NCBI GenBank assembly: GCA_032871835.1
Contig: CM065299.1
Location: forward strand, 30,368,074-30,432,073
Length of the DNA stretch: 64,000 nt
Direction of reading: 5' to 3'
From: Dipteronia dyeriana
Taxonomy: Eukaryota > Streptophyta > Magnoliopsida > Sapindales > Sapindaceae
Under the pieces are notes generated by a model. That model saw only the letters and a program-made list of their open reading frames with translations, searched no databases and had not been told where the DNA came from. The position numbers and the translations under genes are program-made. Positions 45,216 through 57,480 of this stretch are shown piece after piece. Every line of letters begins with the position of its first letter. Within the stretch, counting starts at the first letter, position 1.

Positions 45216-47757
45216 AGATATGTTTATGAAAAATTTACTCCTTTGTCCAACAAATCTACTTTTGTCAAAGCTTGTAGTAATTTGAATGTAGGTACATTCT
45301 CTAACAGTAAAGCCATGGATGCTACCAGAGGTGCCTCAACACCAACAATGAAGGTTAACGAAAGGGCTCAACAATGCCAAAGACAAGTGTCTCCATCATC
45401 AAATGTAGAAAGAAAAACATCTAGCGTTGCACGCCAAAGAGGTAAGAATGTGAGAAGGCAAAATGATTTGGATGCTCAAGCAAATGGTAAACTTCTCAAA
45501 TTCATACCTATTTGTCATTATTGCAATATGGTAGGCTTATAAGTCCTAGATGTTTTGAATAAATTCGTAAATGTAGATATGCCAATGATTTGCATGATAT
45601 GTCTTTATTGAATGGTCATAAGCAATCATCTATGTATGGATTTAGAACTAGACCTAAGAAGACCTTGGAAAAACATGTTGAGAATACAATTGTTAATGAT
45701 TTGTTTGTGAAACCTTATGTTGTGCCTCATTATACTATGCATAAGAAAGTTGGTGATGCTTTGTTTGATTTATTTGAAAATGCGACTGATGGAGTCAATG
45801 TGCCTAATAACAATTCAAAACATGTTAATAAAAGTGAGAGTGAGAAACTTGTTAAGAAAGTTAGAAAAGACACAACACATGTTTTGTTGCACAATATGCT
45901 TTTAGAGCTAACTCATCCTATTATTGGTACCTAGATAGTGGCTGCTCTAGGAATATGACCAATAACAATGAATTCTTTAAGAATATTGTTATGAAAGATG
46001 GTGGATGGTTACTTTTGGTGATGGCACCAAAAAGCAAGTTCTAGTTAAGGGATCAATTTGTATCCCCGGATTGTCTAAACTTCGAAACACCTTGTATGTA
46101 GATGGTCTACAAGATAACTTGATAAGTATTACTTTTGTGAAATTTTTGAAGAAGTTAGTTTTACCGAGGATGTATGCACAATAATTTATAAAAAGGGCAA
46201 AGTTGTTTTGAAAGTCAAAAGGTCTTTAGATAATTGCTATTGTCTAAAGATTGATCCTCTATCTTGTAATATGGCAATGAGTGCAACAAGCTTGATTTAT
46301 GACATGAAAGATTAAGCCACATGAACTTTAAAGATTTAAAGAAGCTTGAAAAATATAACGTTGTTAGAGGTCTCCCTACTCTTGGTAAGAACCTTGATGG
46401 TGTTTGTGAACCGTGTCAATTAGGTAAACAAACCAATCTGTCTCATAAAAAGAACACTTACATTCCTACCAAGAAGCCCTTAAAACTTGTACATATTGAC
46501 CTAATGGGGCCAAATCCAAACCGAGAGCATTAATGACAAGAAATACATTTTTGTATGCGTTAATGATTTCTCTAGGTTTGTTTGGGTTTATTTTCTTAGG
46601 AACAAGACCGAAACTCTTGATTACTTCAAGAAGTTTTGTATCCAAGTTCAAAATGAAAAAGGTCTTGGAATTAAGAAAATATGTCGCATTAGGAGTGATC
46701 ATGGGAGTGAATTTGAAAATACAAAATTTTGTGATGACCTTGAGATATCTCATGAGTTCTCGGCTCTTAGAACTCCTCAACAAAGTGGTATTGTTGAGAG
46801 GAAGAATCGTGTCTTGCAAGATATGACTTAGTTCATGCTTAATAACACGAAAGTCCCTAGGAATCTTTGGGACAAAGTTGTTAACACCACTTGTTAAGTC
46901 TCTAATAGAGTTTTTAGAAGGCCCGGTACAAAACAAACCTCCTATGAGCTTTGGAAGGGTAAACAGCCCAATGTATGTTACTTCCACGTTTTTGGGAGTA
47001 AGTTTTTTATTTTGAATGATAGAGATCACTTAGGAAAGTTTGATGCTAAAAAGTGATGTTAGTCTATTCTTGGGTATACTAACAATAGTTGTGCATATAG
47101 GGTGTTCAATTTGAAAACTAAGACTATTATGGAGTCTATTAATGTGAAAATAGATTATCTTAGCATGCTTGATTTGTGTGATGATAATGGTGTCAATGAA
47201 CCTAAATAACGTTTTTTGAATGACACTAAAACACCTATTGATGTGACTAGTTATGCTAAAAGTGAGTCTAGTAAAAATGATGAAAATGATAGTGATGTTA
47301 GAAAAGAAAGTCAAGGGTTAGAAAATGCTTTGAATGATAATCAACATAATGATCAAGATGTTGAAAATCCTAACTATAGACTTCGAAATATGCACTATCA
47401 AGAAGACATCGTAGGTGATTTGAATGAAGATGTTAGAACTAGAAGGCAATTAGCCAACCAAATTTCATTTGCTTGCTACACATCTCAAATTGAACTCAAA
47501 AACATTAATAAGGCAACATTTGATGAATATTGGGTTGGGCCTATGCAAGGTGAACTTAATTAGTTTGAGGGGAATGGAGTATGGTCATTGGTTCCTATAC
47601 CCAAAGACATAAATGTCATTGGAACTAAATGGGTTTTTAGGAATAAGACGGATGAGAGTGGAAAATTATAAGGAATAAAGCTAGGTTGGTTGCTCAAAGG
47701 TATACACTAGTTGAGGGTGTACACTTTGATGAAACTTTTGCACCGGTTGCCCATCTT
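45216..47757 (+). pseudogene. pol: Element D: decayed A-type gag-pol fragment
   Basis: It starts at the equivalent of A position 2757 (GATATGTT, then PLSNKSTFVKACSN) and ends in RT after FAPVAHL, equivalent to about 5295. Gag knuckle ICHYCNMVGL keeps the first Cys but has lost the His. The protease active site reads YLDSGCSRNM (about 45925-45957). The integrase has CEPCQLGKQT, RSDHGSEFE and IVERKNR, so the second Asp and the Glu are visible; a VINDFS motif replaces VDDFS. RT begins GTKWVFRNK. Many frameshifts and stops make this the oldest copia copy here. It is truncated at both ends, with no LTR, primer site or RNase H. Confidence 0.88.
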
Positions 47758-47758
47758 T

Positions 47759-47911
47759 TGTAAGGTCCAAACCATTCAGGCATAAAAAGGCCAAATATTG
47801 AGGGGCTCTATTAAAAAAAAAGAATGAAAAGAAATGGTGAGTAAGCCTCCAAGGTCTGTCTTGTTGACAGACAGTTGTGAGCTTGGACTATTTTAGATGT
47901 GTCTATTCACA

Positions 47912-47958
<47 letters not shown>

Positions 47959-48951
47959 GAGGATAAAAAGGATATTAGAGCTAGAAAGAAGTAGAATCGA
48001 GTAGAAGAAAAGGAAAGAGAAGAAAGAAAAGGGAAAATAAGTCAATGGAGTTCTCATGTGTTATTTTTAGATTTTTGGCTTATTTCTTCTTTGAATTCCA
48101 AAGATTCTAATTGGGTTTTGTGCAATTGTTAGAGAAAGAATACGAAGTAGAAGAACCCAGTGCAATTTGTTCAAATTAACCTTGAAGTCTAAGTTGTGAG
48201 TGAAAAAGATTTCAGTTTCATTCTTAATTTAAATGTTTTCAATTGTCTAGAAATCATTTAACTGTTTTATTTTTTTTGATGATTTATTGTGATTATAAAG
48301 AGAATTGAAAGTATGTTTATATGCTTATATTAGTAAATCAGAAATATTAAATATATTAATTTTATTAAATGTTGAGAAGAGATTATGATTGATTTCATAA
48401 AAGTACCATATCTGTACCCTTTCCCAGTTATTGTTATTACTGGCTTTTTGGGCCGTTCTACACATATGTATGTCGATGAGTTGTTCTGCATGTGTATGAC
48501 ATATGTCAAATGAGGCAGAGTCACTCTACACGTGTATGACAGATGTTATCCCCAGCTCTGCATATGCGTGAAGTATGCATGGACCCCCTTCAGAATGGCT
48601 ACTGGGAAAGGGCAAATTCTGCGTACTTATGGAAGATTATCCAAGGGTACTAATTTGGTGCAGATTGAGATTTTAAAAATTATATTGTTCGTGATCAGAA
48701 AATAGTTGTATATACATTTATTAAATGCGATTGTAGATATATTATCTTTAACTACCCAATTATGTTATGTTTATGAAATTATTTGACATGATACAGTGAT
48801 ATCTAATGTGTATTATTTGATGCATATTGGAAAAGATTGTTTAGAAGAAAACTCATATGTTTTAAAAAGTTTTCATTCACTCACTGCGCGATTAGTGCCC
48901 ACCCATTTTATTTTTAAAATATTTTTCCAGGTAGTTATTCGGTTTGTGCAG
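47759..48951 (+). repeat. Possible 5' LTR start of an unidentified element
   Basis: TGTAAGGTCC begins exactly where element D RT breaks off. A (TA)20 tract running into TATAAAGG (47916-47959) resembles a promoter, and a purine-rich leader follows. No primer site, coding region or second LTR copy is seen. The sequence stops at 48951, where a gypsy fragment begins. It could equally be unrelated intergenic DNA. Confidence 0.3.
47916..47955. repeat. (TA)20 microsatellite
   Basis: An uninterrupted TA dinucleotide run ends in TATATAAAGG. Confidence 0.95.
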
Positions 48952-49500
48952 ACTGCTAAGAAGGTGATTGATCAAGTAGCAGGTGAGCCCCCTGTTGTAT
49001 CGGGTGTTGTTGTTAAGCTTGCAGAGGGAGGGGAAGAACAGGTAGCCGGAGAATGAGCAGAAGAAGAAGGGAATCTGAAGGAGACTCACACATGATCCAG
49101 TGATGTAAACTTTTTCTATATGTTTCCCGAAAATGGGGATGGGCACCTCGCTAGATCAAGAAAAAATCTACCATGTCATTTCTTCATATTTTTCTTTTAT
49201 ACAAGTTTGTAGCCCGATACCAGGGGATGAGCTCCCTTGGTTTAATGAATAGAAATTCCTTCTTCTTTTTCTTCTTATTTGTATCTAGCTATCATCCTTC
49301 CTCGGTTAGATCTGTATAACTCCCCATATATCACATGTTTGACCTAGTAAGAATCCGCATGCATACACTTGACTTAACAATATCTGGTAACAAAGAAAAT
49401 CATAAAATCTACCAAATATAGGAAATTCAGTACTCCAAGTGAATGTTACCAAATTATCAAGGTACTTAGTCAAGAGATTATTTTTTAGGCATGTTTCCAA
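48952..49500 (+). repeat. 549-bp direct repeat, copy 1
   Basis: From ACTGCTAAGAAGGTGATTG to GGCATGTTTCCA it recurs at 50073-50621 with the same length and few changes. It contains the C-terminal codons of the antisense-type gypsy ORF (KKVIDQVAGEPPVV) and the following non-coding part with GATGGGCACC. Confidence 0.87.
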
Positions 49501-49512
49501 TACAACAAGGAG

Positions 49513-50177
49513 AGGTACAAGCGTGCATACGACTTGGAGACTCTCAGATCCATACGTCGGGCTTTGGAAAGAGATAACGTGAGAAAGAAGGTCCAAGAGC
49601 TAGAGAGAGAGAACCTAGCTCTACGTGACAAGGTGGCAAGCTTGGAGGCCGATGTGGTTTCCTCCTTCTGAGATGGCTATTTCTATACAACTTTCTAGAT
49701 AGCTAAAGCCCTACCTCTACCCTTTGACCTTTGCTCTACAAAAAATTGGGACAGGGTGGAGACCATGGAGAATGCCAGAAAGGTGGTGGCCCCTGCTACG
49801 GGTGAGGTTGGCAACTCCCGGGTTACTGGAGTTGATCAGAGGCATATGTCAATGATGACCAGTGACCTATCTCCTCCTTCTTACCTGATACAAGGGCTAC
49901 TAGAGCAAATTCCTCTTTGAAGTCACCTGAAGATGTCACGGTCTTGGCTGAGGAAAGTGCCCCATTTTTGCATGTTACTCCATTTGGGCATTCTATGGTG
50001 GTAAGAGATCAACCTGTTTCTAAGGAAGTGGTAGAGGAACAGGCTGCCATTGAAGAGGTGGTAGATCATGTAACTGCTAAGAAGGTGATTGATCAAGTAG
50101 TCGGTGAGCCCCCTGTTGTACCGGGTGTTGTTGTTAAGCTTGTAGAGGGAGTGGAAGAGCAGGTAGCTGGAGAATGA
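49513..50177 (+). pseudogene. C-terminal half of gypsy antisense-type ORF (fragment H)
   Basis: A strong coiled coil begins RYKRAYDLETLRSI and ends SLEADVVSSF at 49669, then a TGA. The continuation (DGYFYTTF, IAKALPLPFD) matches the minus-strand ORF of element F (NSYFYAS, VAEVLPLPST). A second open part runs from 49917 to 50177 (ENVTVLAEE-like start, KEVVEEQAAIEEVV, ending EEQVAGE). In E and F this ORF is antisense to pol, so H should be a minus-strand element. Function is unknown. Confidence 0.65.
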
Positions 50178-50621
50178 GCAGGATAATAAGGGAATTAGAA
50201 GGAGACTCACACATGATCTAGTGAGGTAAACTTTTTCTGTATGTTTCTCAAAAATGGGGGTGGGCACCCCGCTAGATCAAGAAAAAATCTACCATGTCAT
50301 TTCTTCCTCTTTTTCTTTTATACAAGTATGTAGCCCGATACTAGGGGATGGGCTCCTTTGGCTTAATGAAAAGAAATTCCTTCTTTTTTTTCTTTATATT
50401 TGTATCTAGTTATCTTCCTTCCTCGGTTAGATCTGTATAACTCCCCATATATCACAAGTTTGACCTAGTAAGAAGTCCCCTGCATACACCTGACTTAACA
50501 ATATCTGGTAACAAATTAAATCTTAAAATCTACCAAATATAGGAAATTAAGTACTCCAGGTGAATGTTACCAAATTATCAAGGTACTTAGTCAAGAGATT
50601 ATCTTTTAGGCATGTTTCCAA
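50073..50621 (+). repeat. 549-bp direct repeat, copy 2
   Basis: This is the partner of 48952-49500. It is joined to the intact upstream ORF sequence, so it is probably the original copy, while copy 1 arose by tandem duplication followed by truncation. Confidence 0.87.
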
Positions 50622-52340
50622 GCTCGATCACCCTTTCTAGTAAATCATGGCACCACACGTCCTAATCCGGAGTACTCTGTTACCTTGGTAAAGAATCAAT
50701 CCAACAAATCCTGATACCTGGGACTCCCATGTTCATGGTTTCCGAGTACCTAGATGGTGTCTTGATCGTGCGTGATCAAATCTTATATCTAATATCTTCT
50801 TACTTTGGCGAAATAACTAGTTGTAATAGCCTAGGTATCAAGGATCCTGATTTACGTGTTATCTTAATATATGGACGATATTGCATGTGTTGTTTCTGCC
50901 ATCTTTGTATCAAGTCCCCTGTGTATTCCTGGCAACACAAGAATCTTCCCTTTGGAAGCTGCGGATTGGTGCTCTGATGCTTTGGGATGTCCTTCGGAAG
51001 ATCGATGTCTCATGCTGTATGCTGCAAAATCAAACGTATGATTTCATAGGACTTTCAAAAATAGGTGTGGAACATTCCCACGGATGGCGTTAAAAAGTGT
51101 TAACCGAAAATTTGTTCAAGGTGAGGAATATCGTTTAACACTTCAGAACTACTACCAAAGAGGTCGCAGTCATGGTAGATAACTTCGGTACCGGTTGTAA
51201 TGTAATAGATTGAGTTAGAAATCGAGGAAATACTAAGAGATATTGATAAAGGATCTGACATTACTGTTTTATTGAATAATTAAACAGAACAATTACAACG
51301 ATGCTATACAACTCTCAATTTTCTCTTTTTTTAGCAAAACTAGAGATGGCAAACTCGTTCGTGTCTTTAAGTTCCTAAATCCTCGGAGAAAAATGGTCAA
51401 GTGGCTCTGCCTTATTTCTTTCTCTTTTTCGATACCCCGTATGGATCCTACCGTACCCTTTTTAATCCCCTTCTATCATCATTCAAATCCATATAATTAA
51501 GACCAATTGGTTGGCCATATTATCAGAAATGATTGGCACTAATAAGGGAATCAAATTACATGGGAATTACTCCCGTTGATTAAGTCAGGTTTCCGTTTGG
51601 GTTTTGTTTATAACCATTTTTGGCAGGGATTCAAATTGAAAATTTTGACCCAATTGGTACCTGGTAATAAACGCTTTTCGATCCCGGGGTATGGCTGGCA
51701 TGCTGCTACATACCTCGAGGTACCGGTCTCTGCACCATTTAAAGGTCAGGACTAAGCAACAACGAGGTAATCCCTACCTAGTACATTGACACCAATCCAT
51801 GGCCAGTCCAAGATATCTCCTAACTGCTACCTAGGTACCGGGATATCATTAGCCTGATATCTAGGAACCCTCTTTAGCTTGATACCCGACTACTTCGATA
51901 TCACCTCCTGGGAGATTTCAACGCCCGGATATTAGACCGAGTACCTTGATGCCACCTTGCCATCGGTTACCAGTCATAAGACTTGCAAACTAGGTAAGAA
52001 GAAAGCTAGCTGGAAAGCTTAGAAGGATCGATCAAGCACCACACCACCAGACTGGTACCCTGAGGTACCTCGCCATTCGATATACGGTATCATGGTTTCT
52101 TTTTCAAGTTACTGAGTTGATTTATGTGCCATTAAGGCGCCATAATGTGACCAATTAGGTCAACATATTCGTCATTTATTCGCCAGTTAAACTAGTAAGC
52201 TACCAACCAAATCAGGTAAGGTCAGCTCTCAACCTCCCACTTAAGGAACCTCGTCAACCAGCACAACCGGTAGCCGCTGGAAGAAAACTTTGATCAGCTA
52301 CAGAAGGGAGCAAAAGAAGTGCCTGAGAGAAACCCCATTA
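50622..52340. other. Unresolved gypsy-related non-coding sequence, possible minus-strand LTR
   Basis: No coding match. On the minus strand I see a TATA-like GGATTAAAAAGGG (near 51455) and a U5-like ATCCGTGGGAATGTTCC (near 51077-51093), which would fit an LTR reading leftwards. Between 51640 and 52080 there are many GGTACC- and GATACC-rich words. The last 250 bp lead into gag of element F and may include its leader, but I find no sure primer site. Confidence 0.3.
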
Positions 52341-53825
52341 GGAGGAGATCCAGGATGAAGCCTTCATAGCATTAGATGAGTCCGGTAATGAGGATTCAGA
52401 GGTCAAGTCCAAGAATGCTGGGAACAAGCATCTATGGGACCAGGTTGCTCGGATAGCAAAAGAACTCCAAGAATTGAAAAAAGGGAAGCACCAGGAGAAC
52501 CGAAAAGTTCCATTGGGTGAGATGAATGCCCCATTCTCCAGAAGGATCAGGGAAGCAGAGCTTTCCCCTAGGTTCAAGATGCCAGCTGATAAATTCTTAG
52601 AGACAGAGGATCTTTTGAGCCATCTGGAGAGCTTCGTACAACAGACAAAGGTACAGAACGCTACCTGGGACATCATGTACAGGACGTTCCCTACCATGTT
52701 AACCAATTACGCCAAGACGTGGTTCAAAAAGTTACCTGCAGGTAATGTTGACTCATTCACTAAACTATCTAGTGATTTCTATACAGTTTCAGGGGGTCAA
52801 GCCACGTCCAAAGGACCCCATCCATCTACAGTATATAGTCTAGAAGTGTAAGGAGTCGCTCAGATCTTAGGTAGAGAGATTTCACAAGAAGGTGTTCCAG
52901 ATGGTAGCCTTCATAGAAAAGAAGACCCTAAACAACTTCAGAAGAGACCTCTGGGCTGGCAAGTTGTTCTAATTATTCACTAAGCGGCCACCAGAGATGT
53001 ACAATAAAGCCTATGATAAGGCACTCGAACATGTGGAGATAGTTGAACAACTCAAGGTCAAGATTGAGTATGAAGACCTAAAGGTAAGAAGGCGTCAAAA
53101 GAAAGAAGAACCCAAGCTAGTACTGGTCTAGAATGCTCAGAATAAACCTCTTAATTAGTCCATAGACCACCCTCCACCTTTCCAACCTCAACGTAGTGGT
53201 ATCCAGCAAGGCGAACCCTAACATGGTCTTCGCATTGTCTTAGAGAGGTAGCCCTGAAAGACTAGGAAGAAGAGGGCATAACAATTACACCCCTCTCAAT
53301 GCATCTCACGAGACAATCTACCTTACCATCCGTGACAAAGGACTACTCAGGAAGCCTAATCCCATGAAAGCACCTGTTGATATAAGGAATCGTTATAAAT
53401 ATTACGACTTCCACGAGGATGTATGATATAACACCTCAGAATGCTACAACCTGTATAACCAGATTGAGGCTCTAGTGAGAGGCAGCTGGTTGGAGGAGTT
53501 CCTACAATAGGTATGGGATAGCAACCATACAGGGAAGAAGGTACAGGCTAAAATCAGGGAAGATGCAGAGAGAAGGAAAGCAAAGGAAAAAGACTTGATG
53601 AAGCAGATCCATGTCATACACACTATCAGCGGGGGACCTACTATGGCTGGAACTTCCAATAACTCAAGGAAGAACCATGCTAGGAAATTACTTTGGGTAG
53701 AAGAATGGCAAGATATTTTCAAGGTTACCCTGGGACTAGCAAGAACCTCCCGTTCAGGTAAGATAATTTTTATTGAAGGTGATGTATACAATATCGTGCA
53801 ACCGTATGATGATCCGATGGTTGTC
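52341..53825 (+). pseudogene. gag: Ty3-gypsy gag, Tat lineage (element F)
   Basis: The frame open to 52851 gives EEIQDEAFIALDES and then MNAPFSRRIREAELSPRFKMP. HLESFVQQTKVQNATW, MYRTFPTML, KTWFKKLPAGNVDSFTKL and SSDF follow. This is the standard retrotransposon Gag domain. A frameshift then leads to a C-terminal part (MVAFIEKKTLNNF, LWAGKLF, KRPPEMYNKAYDKALE). A degenerate knuckle YYDFHEDV ... NTSECYNL (53398-53454) follows; its first Cys is Tyr. A basic coiled segment (EDAERRKAKEKDLMKQI) and ISGGPTMAGTSNNSRK close the gene. Confidence 0.87.
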
Positions 53826-54290
53826 ACGGTCTAGATCGCTAACTGCCTAGTCCACTGCGTGCTAATAGATATTGGTAGTAGTGTGGATATCCTCTTCAAA
53901 GATACCTTGGAGAGGTTCAATTTGAAGTAATGCTTCTACAATATCTGTGCCCGTTTGTACGGGTTCACCAGGGACTTAGTTGTATCGGTCGGGTTAAAGA
54001 TTTTACTAGTCATTATAGGGATTGCTCCCCTCTAGCAGAACCTCATGACCGATTCTATGGTAGTCGACACCCCATCAGCCTACAACGTTATCCTAGGGAG
54101 ACCATTCTTGTCATCTCTCATGGGAGTGTTTTCCATCTACCATAATATCTTGAAGTTCCCAGTGGGAGATCAGATAAGCGAGTTACGTGATGGTCATCAA
54201 GTAGCCCGCAAGTGCTACGCCATATCAGCTAACCCAACAGTGTTGGCCAAGCAAGGTGCTCATGTAGCTATCATGTAGAAGCCGTTAGAA
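53826..54290 (+). pseudogene. pol: Gypsy protease (element F)
   Basis: CVLIDIGSSVDILF (53850-53898) has the catalytic Asp at 53868, but Ile replaces the usual Thr/Gly-side residue. The flap-region motif AYNVILGRPFLSS is at 54078-54116. Two stops and a frame change lie between the motifs. The frame from 54045 is open to 54278. Confidence 0.85.
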
Positions 54291-54900
54291 AGGGATCTCT
54301 AAATCCTAGATTCCGTAAGAGAATAACTAGAGGCAGAGATTGTAGTAGAGGATGAGGTAGAAGAAGACAGGGCGTAGACCAGTGGCCACTTAGTTGATGT
54401 GTTAGAAGAAGTACTGGTCCGAGAGAATGACCTCTCTAAAGTGGTCAAGACTGCAGCTGGGTTAGAGGAGGAAGTGAATGAAGGCTTGATCAGACATCTC
54501 CAAGAGTATAATGAGCGAGCTTTCCAAGACTTAAAGAATTACCTCGCCAGCCCGACGTTGCTAGTTAAGCCCATGCCTGGAGAAGAGCTATAGATCTACT
54601 TAGCCGTGTCAAAAACGGCTGTAAGTAGTGCTCTGGTCAAGAAGTACAGGAATGGGATCAAGTGACCTATCTACTATGTCATTCATGCACTGTCCAAGCT
54701 CGAGAAGAACTACCTCCTCATTATGAAGCTCGCCATTGCCCTGGTAACCTCGACCAGGAAGCTTCACCCCTATTTTCAATCCCATACAGTGGCGGTGGTG
54801 ACAGATCAAACCCTTTGCCATTTCTTATAGAGGCTGGACGTATCCGGAAGGCAAGGCTAGTAGGTCTTAGAGCTTACCTAGTTTGATCTGAAGTACAAGT
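54291..54900 (+). pseudogene. pol: RT remnant joined to RNase H (element F, RT domain deleted)
   Basis: LIRHLQEYN (about 54487-54513) is the start of the RT region. It runs directly into ERAFQDLKNYLASPTLL, which belongs after RT at the start of RNase H. The whole polymerase core, including YVDD, is absent from this copy. RNase H follows (YYVIHALSKLEKNYLLIMKLAIALVTS, QSHTVAVVTD). Stops at 54591 and elsewhere add to the damage. Confidence 0.85.
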
Positions 54901-55440
54901 CTCGAACAACTATCAAAGCTTATGCCTTAACAGACATTATAGCCAAATTCTCAGCCCTCTCAAGTGAAGAGACCCTGACAATAATGAATTCAGCTACTAA
55001 GAAGCTTTTAGAGAACAACAATTGGCCAGAAGGTTGTAATGTCTGGTTTCTTTACACCGATGGGGCATCTAGACAAGTGGGGGAAGGAGCTGGCATATTC
55101 CTGACTGACCCTGAAAGGATGGAATTCTACCACTGTTTTAGATTCGAGTTCAAAGCAACAAATAATGTAACAGAGTATGAAGCTCTCATTGCAAGAATGA
55201 AGGTCGCCATTGAGCTTGTGGCTGATTATTTGCACATCAAGAGTGACTCATTGCTCATCATTATCCAGGTTACAGGATTTTACCAAGCCAAGGGTGACAA
55301 CATGGCTGCTTACCTGAAGCTGGTCCAATAACTCAGGGAAAGGTTCAAAGGGTTCTGGATTGAGCATATACCTCGATAGCAAAACCATCAGGTGGACGTC
55401 TTTATAAAGATAGCTGGGAATAAGGGTTAAGTCTTACCTA
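54901..55440 (+). pseudogene. Second (archaeal-type) RNase H, element F
   Basis: WFLYTDGASRQVGEGAGI has the first Asp (codon at 55059). ATNNVTEYEALIARMKVAIEL has the Glu, and HIKSDSLLII has the next Asp. The open part, 54984-55331, is one of the best preserved in F. As in E, it marks the Tat lineage. Confidence 0.87.
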
Positions 55441-56755
55441 GGAGAGTGCCCTTCTAAGTAATCTCCCAGTCAAGCATAACAACAGGTAAGGAAATCTACC
55501 CCGTTAAGCGACTACCTTGGTTGATTGACCTAATAGTTGTCTACCTTTAGGAAGGGAAGCTTTTTGACGATCCCGACCAAGCCCAAAAAATCAAAAGGTT
55601 ATCTGTCTTGTAGTGCTAGATAGATGGGTATCTCTATAGGAGGGGGAAATCCCTTTCTTTGCTTCGATATCTGCACCCTGACGATGCCAGTTGGGCACTA
55701 AGAGATGTCCACTCTTGGGACTGTGAGAATCACATTGGTGGGGAGGATTTAGCCTATCAAGTACTCCGTATGGGGTATTACTAGCCAACTATTCACCAAG
55801 AGACAAAGATTTTTGTGCAATCCAACGAACCATGCCAGAAGACCTCGAACTTGAGCCACCTTCCCCCAAAGCTGCTATCATCAATCAGTTCGACTTGCCC
55901 GTTCGCCATGTGGAGGGGTTGACCTGATCGGTATGTTTCCCACCAAACCTGGGCAAGCTAAGCACCATATCGTTATGATTGATTATTTTACAAGGAGGGT
56001 CGAAGCAGGACCTCTTTCCCAGATTTCAGAAGAGAATACAACCAAGTTCATCAAAACTAATATGGCTTGAAAGTTCGAAACCCCATTCACCATAATAATT
56101 GACCTAGGCAAACAATTCAACAATGCTCGACTCAAAGACTTCTATGAAGGCTTATGGATCGACCTTAGGTTCACTTCAGTAGCTAACCCTAAGACTAATG
56201 GATTGGTCGAGTCTACCAACAAGACCATCAAGAAGTTGTTGAAAAGAAAATTACAGCAGAAGAAAGGCAAGTGGGTCGAGGACCTCTCTGAGGTTTTCTG
56301 GGCATATTGAAACACGAAGAGGATAACTATCGGAGAAACACTCTACTCTCTAGCCTTCGGGGTTGAAACAGTCCTTTCCATCAAGTATAAACTCACCTCA
56401 TTCTGAGTACACTACTTTGAGTAAGAGAGCCATGAGGTCAAGCTCTGAGCCAGTTTAGACATCCTTGAAGAGAAACAAGATCGGACAGCTGGGAAAATAG
56501 CAGTTTACTAAAGCGAGATTGACAGGTATTTCGATAGAAAGGTCAGAGCCAGGAGCTTTAAGGAAGGAGACTTGGTTCTTAGGAAATTGACCCAGAATAC
56601 CCGGATAAGGTCTGATGGGGTCCTAGGACCCATTATGAGGGACCATACTTGGTGAAAGTAGTGGTTCGTAATGGAGCATACAAGCTTGAAGGTATGGATG
56701 GTCGATATATCGACCACACCTGGAACACCAATCATTTGCGGAAATTCTATCCTTA
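55441..56755 (+). pseudogene. pol: Gypsy integrase (element F)
   Basis: The finger region is damaged (VHSWDCENHIGGEDLAYQVLRMGYY). The catalytic triad can be read: Asp at 55981 (MIDYFTRRVEA), Asp at 56101 (IIDLGKQFNN) and Glu at 56209 (GLVESTNK), giving D-x39-D-x35-E. The C-terminal part has RSFKEGDLVLRKL and LGP..RD, as in Tat integrases. Stops at about 56069, 56309, 56405 and later, plus a frameshift near 56600, make it inactive. Confidence 0.88.
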
Positions 56756-56899
56756 GACAAGAGACTCCTTAGCAGACTACCTCAATTTAGGTATCAATAA
56801 ATTTCTCAAAAATGTATTCCACCTTGATAATCAATAAAGTAAGCAATTAATTTCTCCATCTTCTATTGTATTCTCCACAAATAAATTCGCCATGATCGC

Positions 56900-57480
56900 C
56901 ATGAACCAAGGAAAGCTAGATAGCTTCCTTGATACCTCGGCTAGGCACCACCCCTCGTCAAGAAGGGTCTGAGTGTAAGAGCGTAGTTGCCATCCAGATC
57001 TCGAGACCAGGATAGCTAGATAACCTTCCTGATGCCTTGATCAGGCTACCACCTCCACGAAGGGTTTGAGTGTAAGAGCATAGTTTCCATCCAGATCTCT
57101 AGACCAGGATAGCTAGATAGCCTTCCTGATGCCTTGGTCGGGCTACCACCCCCAAGAAAGGTCTGCGTATAAGAGCATTGTTGCCATCCAGATCTCAAGA
57201 CTAGGATAGCTAGTTAGCCTTCCTGATGCCTTGGTCGGCTACCACCCCTAAGAAGGGTCTGAGTGCAAGAGCATAGTAACCATCCAGATCTAGAGACCAG
57301 GACAACTAGATAGCCTCCCTGATGTCTGTGTTGGGCTACCTCCAATAAGGGTCTAAGTGTAAGAGCATAGTTGACATCATACCTCGAGACCAGGTTGGTT
57401 AAGGAACATTTCTGATACCTTAGCCGGGTAACCACCCACCATGTAGAAATCAAAGCCTAACTACCCAAAGTCTGCCAAAC
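56900..57480 (+). repeat. About 97-bp tandem array in the 3' UTR of element F
   Basis: Roughly six units start with AGACCAGGATAGCTAGATAG. They continue through CCTTCCTGATGCCTTGGTC and a GGCTACCACC stretch, and end with AGAGCATAGTTGCCATCCAG. Unit starts at 57004, 57101, 57198, 57294 and 57387 give periods of 97, 97, 96 and 93 bp; a partial first unit begins near 56905. Tat-lineage elements are known for such arrays between pol and the 3' LTR. Confidence 0.9.
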
